Positions 59,432-64,000 of a stretch of DNA of 64,000 nt are shown here, in pieces. Every line of letters begins with the position of its first letter. The first letter of the stretch is position 1. The stretch lies in contig CM012955.1 of assembly GCA_000181795.3 (NCBI GenBank), forward strand, positions 14,306,058 through 14,370,057. The letters are read 5' to 3'. The notes beneath the pieces were generated by a model. It ran no database searches, had not been told where the DNA came from, and worked only from the letters and a program-made list of their open reading frames with translations. The stretch comes from Trichinella spiralis (taxonomy: Eukaryota > Nematoda > Enoplea > Trichinellida > Trichinellidae). The position numbers were made by a program, and so were the translations under genes.

Positions 59432-61040
59432 AGTGTCTACTTGTGTTAGTGGATCACTATCTCTACTCGACTGGCGACTCGATGGCTACTTGTGAATGGA
59501 ATTTTGATTAGCCGATGGACTTGAGGCAGAATAAAGGCTCATTGGCGGACCGCTTGCGGCCAACACGATCAATAATATAATGCACACTACACACACACTC
59601 AACTGCATCGCATGTTCTCGTCTTGTTTTCTTCTCTCACTTACTTTTGTTACCAAGAGTTTCAATCAAATGAACTTTAAAATTCCGCATAAATCAATTTT
59701 TGCACCATATTTTTGCTTTTTCTTCTCCTTTTCTGCTTTTTACTGAGCTGTGAACAGTACTTTTTTTTTCACTTACTCTACAATGCTGCAAATTAATTTT
59801 ACAAATCTTATCTCAGCCTCTGCTTTTTTTTCTATTATTATTTGATGTAGCATTTTTCTCATAAGCTTGTCTAAATAATGTCTATTCTGTTCATTTGAAC
59901 TTTGATGCAAATTTATTTTAATGCTTTGACATATAAAAATAACTTACTATTGTTCTTTTAATTATTTTAGTACAACATTTTTTTACAATTATTAAAAGCT
60001 TATTTAAATTTCGACGCAGTTCTTTGTTTATAGCCGATTGTTGAACTGTATGTTCCACTGATAAATTTTGCCTTTTTCATTATGGCAATTTAATTATATG
60101 AAAAAATTATTTTAATTCAATTACTGTTTCATTTTATGCTAATATGGCAATAGAAAACTGGCGAGAGCACTAGAAAAAGATGCTTTCGATTTGTTTTAAT
60201 TTGTTTGTCACGCTAATATATGTTTTATTTATAGTTACTGTTTAGTATATTTGAAGCATTCATTTGAGGAATAGTTTGCAGTTGCACTTTGAAAGAAGTT
60301 AGTTGCGTTTTGTTTTAAAATTAATCGTTTGTCGCTTGCCGTTAATGATTAATCGTTTGCCATTTTTGAAACAGTGATACACTACTAATAATTATGATAA
60401 TATCTAATCTGTGGTTTTGGCAATTTAATCTCTTGCACATGCTAACTGTTTTAATAATTGAAGAAGCTGTTTAACAAGTAACCGCTTTGTTGACTTTACA
60501 CTTTCATGCCACGAATTATTTGCATGCACATTCATGGTAATATAAATAAATATCTCTTTAGCAGAGCAAATTGAAGACATTTTTGTCCTAATGCTACAGG
60601 AAATGATTAATCATTGCTTTTCCTCTTACAGTTATTGGAGTGCTGATTAATTTCATCGCTGGTATATATATACTACACTACAAGTTATGCATAATGTGTT
60701 ATGCAAAAACTGAACATAAATTTCAAGTTTTAAAACAATAAATGAATTTTCAAAAAATTGGCAAATTGTACAAATGATTATATTCCAAAGAGCAAGTATA
60801 TAACACTTTCTTGAGCATGAACATGAAACGTTTGACTTGAAAATTGCGTTTCAGATTGCAGAAATTTTTGAACCGGATGGTTGCAGAAAGGAAGCAAATT
60901 AAATATATGCGATCATAAGGCAAGTATTTTATTTTAATGAACAGATGACCTTACACTGAATAAAATGATAAACCTTTTTTTTCTATGAAAATTATTCTGC
61001 TTGCACTAATTTTTTTCTGATTGACCATACAGAAATTTGG
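59432..61040. promoter_or_regulatory. 5' flank of the SOL-1-like gene
   Basis: Immediately upstream of the start codon there is a less AT-rich stretch to about 59.6 kb, then AT-rich DNA. It should include the promoter. No gene or recognised site is seen. Confidence 0.4.
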
Positions 61041-61330
61041 TTTCACTTTTGCGGGTATATTTTTTGCAACTGCGTGCTAAGGAACAATGCGGATACTTCC
61101 GGAACTGTCTTCTAATCGTCTCACATCGATTCAAATTATTTTTGAAAAAAAAGTGTTTGACAATTTCGAAATTTCATGGTCGTTAGCTTTGCTGTTTTTT
61201 TCAGGTTCATGTTTTAGGTTTTTCAGCTTGCTTTGTTTTTGTTAAAAAAATTTTTTTCTGAATTTTTACATTTTTCGACTGGTATACATCAAAGCGACAA
61301 ATTACAGTATGATGCAAAATTAACCCATAT
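61041..61330 (+). repeat. Unclassified interspersed repeat, copy A
   Basis: Shares with copies B and C, in the same order, an AA..TGCGGATA core, a CGATTC(A/G)A block, a TTTTTGA-rich stretch, an aligned TTTTTTC/ACATTTTTCGA segment and a final ACAGTATG.TGCA-like element. It is the most weakly matching copy at its right end. It has no open frame, target duplication or terminal repeat that I can see. Family unknown. Confidence 0.55.
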
Positions 61331-61394
61331 TTTTTGAATAATTAGCATCTAAATGTAACACATTTTCTATGTCGGTGGACAGAAATGCAGGGAT

Positions 61395-61775
61395 TTTGTT
61401 CTCATTTTGGCAGCAATATCTTGACGAGTGCGCTGTAGAAAACACTGCGGATATGCTTGTAGCTGCCTTCCAATTGTGTCTGAACGATTCGAGTTATTTT
61501 AGGAGAAAGAATTTTTTATCGAAAATTTAGCCTTTTCTATTTTTCGGGGTGAAAAATGTTTCTCAGACATTTTTGCATTTTTCGATATGTAATCATTTAC
61601 ATCGCTCAATTGCAGTATTGCACAGAGTTTCTTCGAAAACTGCCCAGTACTTGTGGATTAAATGGCCTCTAAAGTTGCCACATTGACTATCTTAATACAT
61701 TGAAAAGTTGTTCATCTGTAACTCTCTTTAAATGGGACTATCATGCGTGATTTTCAATAATTGTGACATTTTTGA
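61395..61775 (+). repeat. Unclassified interspersed repeat, copy B
   Basis: Contains ACTGCGGATATGCTTGTAGC, CGATTCGAGTTATTTTAGGAG, CTGCCCAGTACTTGTGG and TGGCCTCTAAAGTTGCCACA. The last two blocks match copy C nearly base for base, while the middle is diverged. It sits about 70 bp from copy A in the same orientation. Confidence 0.65.
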
Positions 61776-62784
61776 CATTTGAGCAAAGCATTCATTCAAA
61801 ATGAACAGTCTGTTACAATATTTTGCATGCTTGGGCAATCTAATTTCACTTCACTTTTTTTACATTCGAATAATTTCAAGAAAGTTGTCTCGAAACTGAT
61901 TAAAAAGTGAATGAGACGATGACTTTATTGAGTTTGTATTAATTTCTTTTTTTATAATGAGCAATTATATCAAATTTCCCAAGTTATTGCCGGTAAATGC
62001 TCATTAGTACTTGCTTTTCAGAACGTGTGCATGCATGTCTTTGCTTTGATAAGAAAACGAGCCTTTCATGGAATGCCATGGCCATTTTCATCTTTATTAT
62101 TTATTTTGCTTTTCATTGATACCAAATGTGTGGTTATTTGAATTTACTTTTGCTATGTGTAACAATGATTGATTACAGCTCTGCATAATGAGCATCAAAT
62201 GTAATAGGTGGCGGTAAAAATTAAATAAAAATGCAATGAAAACAAATAAATTCACAATTCATGACGAATTAATGGGCTCCTGCATGGTATTTATTTGAAT
62301 TGTTATAGGTTTCAACCAGTAAGTTCAGTGAAAACAATTCCATGGTTCTCGAAGAGCGCGACAAATTATAAAATGCTTTGTTGATAACTGCAAACATTAT
62401 TGTGCCAATTAAAGGTGTGTAAATTTTCAATAACCTGCAATTGATGATTTTTTGAGAAATTTGATAAAATTGATGGTTTAGGAAATTGATATAGAAGAAA
62501 AGAAAAACTGTTCTATTGCATGGAAATTCCATCCTAATCTGATGATTTTGGATAATTCTTATCTCTGAAGGGTAATAGATCAAAACATTGCGCGGACAAA
62601 GATTTTAATTTTGAAAGATGCTGTAAAGCATAAACGAAAACCAGGAACAATTGTTATTAAAATAAATCCCTTTTTATGCAGAATGCATTGAACGTTCCTT
62701 TGTTAAACTAACTAACTGATTTTATATGCATATTTATTGAACGTATATGTTTTATTTCTTTTGATTTCATCACCATTAAAATCC

Positions 62785-63185
62785 CATTTTTGGTTTCACT
62801 TTTTGTGGAAAATGTCGAGAAATACGCAATTAGCAACGGTGCGGATAAGTTTGTAGCGGTTTTCTGATTATTCCTCATCGACTCAAATCAGTTCAATTTA
62901 TTTTTGGAGAAAAAGGTTTTTCTCGAAAATTTTGAAATTTCATCGGCTGTAGACTTGCTTCTTTTGGGAAAAACAGAGAAAAACTTTTTTTTCGAAGTTC
63001 CACTTTTTCTGCTTGTTAAACATTCGCACTGATTAACGATAATGTTATGCATAGGTAGAGCAAAATCTGCCCAGTAGTTGTGGAACAATGGGCCTCTAAA
63101 GTTGGTTCATTGCTTATATAATTTAACAAATAGCCTGAACAGTTGTTTCTTGATTGTTTGAGAGAAGCTTCATGCAAATTTTCAT
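62785..63185 (+). repeat. Unclassified interspersed repeat, copy C
   Basis: Contains GGTGCGGATAAGTTTGTAGC, CGACTCAAATCAGTTCAATT, CTGCCCAGTAGTTGTGG and GGGCCTCTAAAGTTGGTTCA, and ends near AAGCTTCATGCAAATTTTCA, matching the end of copy B. It lies about 1.1 kb downstream of copy B. No coding capacity is recognised. Confidence 0.65.
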
Positions 63186-63429
63186 TTGTTTGTTCTGCGT
63201 TCACTTATCTGTCATCAGTTGCAATGATAGGTGGTGCATGGTGTGGGGTGTGTTTGCAATGGTATTTTCTCGACCGTGGCTGATGAAGAATTGCATAACA
63301 ATGGAATTTGGTGTTTGCCTACCATTCTATTTTTTAGTTAATTATTCTACATATGTAAAAAATTCGGGAAACACGATGGCCATTAACGATGAGAAGAGAT
63401 GACTTGTTCAGTGAATATATTGTTTCTAG

Positions 63430-63570
63430 TTTGGTTTTACCCAAGCTCCTGTTGACAAGCCTTACTATGAAGGGTATGTTGCTTTCAATCGAATCGATTT
63501 TCTGACGACAAGACAGTGTAGATTGAACATGCGTAATGGACATGATGTGATTCTTCATATTAACTTCTAA
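63430..63570 (+). pseudogene. Possible galectin-domain fragment
   Basis: A 46-codon frame after a TTTCTAG acceptor-like site reads ...VDKPYYEGYVAFNRI... CRLNMRNGHDVILHINF and stops. The pieces recall the galectin order PY..., xxINLxxGxDIxLHxNPR. The stop falls just where the family's NPR motif should be, and about a dozen residues seem to be missing from the middle. No convincing partner exon is visible up to 64000. It is either a decayed galectin exon or chance similarity. A signal-peptide-like frame at 63172 lies in the end of repeat copy C, so I do not join the two. Confidence 0.25.
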
Positions 63571-64000
63571 AGGAATTCATATCGATCACGACATTCTGTT
63601 TGCTGATACAGATATGAGAATTCACTTTAATCTAATGATGCATAGATTGGTATAATCCAAGGACGAAGAGCGTTGTTTTCAAGTGAATAACGTATTCACT
63701 TGTTAATGTTATGTGTTAAAGACTGATAATGGAAACCAATTGCTGTGATCATGAAACTGGTTCATTTCTCATGGCGCCTTTCTACAGTTTAGGAATACTT
63801 ATCCAAAAATAATAAACATTTATACTAAATAGCAAACATTTATAGTAAAAAATTTATTCTTATAAAAGCTTCATTTGCATTATTTCTGAAATAATAATTC
63901 CGTTTAGTTTATAAGCAGTTTTTGTATTTTGAAACAGTGCAATCAACAGTTATGATCTTTGTAATATACATAATGTAATGAATTCCCACTGAATCATGGG
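63571..64000 (+). other. Window end, no gene seen
   Basis: AT-rich DNA after the possible galectin fragment. No exon, RNA gene or repeat can be supported. Confidence 0.5.

Noticed and set aside
63154-63402. Frame starting MQIFICLFCVHLSVISCND as a signal peptide of a secreted galectin
   Set aside because: Its start overlaps the end of repeat copy C and the phase does not join with the galectin-like frame.

Overview
The window looks like AT-rich nuclear DNA of an invertebrate animal. The genes are split by many GT-AG introns, intergenic stretches are full of poly-A/T and (TA)n, and the proteins are animal families: Galpha-o, tubby, a neprilysin-type M13 peptidase, OCRL and a SOL-1-like CUB protein. 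A nematode or a close ecdysozoan relative fits best, because of SOL-1, the compact introns and a possible galectin remnant. The species cannot be fixed from the sequence. All exon models were built by eye from homology, splice sites and reading-frame phase. Six of the eight close exactly from start to stop (DBT 444 aa, minus-strand IST1-like 340 aa, M13 peptidase 840 aa, coiled-coil protein 329 aa, tubby 478 aa, Galpha-o 354 aa) and so does the SOL-1-like protein (341 aa). The plus-strand IST1 model needs one non-canonical donor, and the 5' end of OCRL is open.

Layout. 190-2829 (+): DBT, the E2 core of the branched-chain alpha-keto acid dehydrogenase. 2.8-7.8 kb: intergenic, with a diverged 85-bp direct repeat. 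7.8-11.7 kb: two IST1-family (ESCRT-III regulator) genes head to head, (-) then (+). 11.7-16.3 kb: long spacer ending in a low-complexity, more GC-rich zone before the M13 gene. 16316-25141 (+): M13 metallopeptidase with a 5.1-kb first intron. 26362-27595 (-): unassigned coiled-coil protein. 29183-32857 (+): tubby-like protein. 35282-42145 (-): complete Galpha-o (goa-1 type), preceded by a region with an imperfect palindrome, CAG/CTG and GA repeats. 43-50.6 kb: large AT-rich spacer. 50623-54875 (+): OCRL/INPP5B-type inositol polyphosphate 5-phosphatase with ASH and RhoGAP-like domains. 55327-59431 (-): SOL-1-like two-CUB secreted or surface protein. 59.4-64 kb: spacer with three copies of an unclassified interspersed repeat and a possible galectin fragment.

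The genes do not form an operon. Neighbours are mostly convergent (M13/coiled-coil, tubby/Galpha-o, OCRL/SOL-1) or divergent (the IST1 pair, coiled-coil/tubby). Several act in membrane biology: OCRL removes the 5-phosphate of the lipid that tubby domains bind, IST1 works with ESCRT-III, and Galpha-o, SOL-1 and M13 peptidases are often neuronal. This shared theme is probably coincidental. The observation most worth following is the divergent IST1 pair. It shares the first intron position and a C-terminal extension that I do not recognise from ordinary IST1 proteins.
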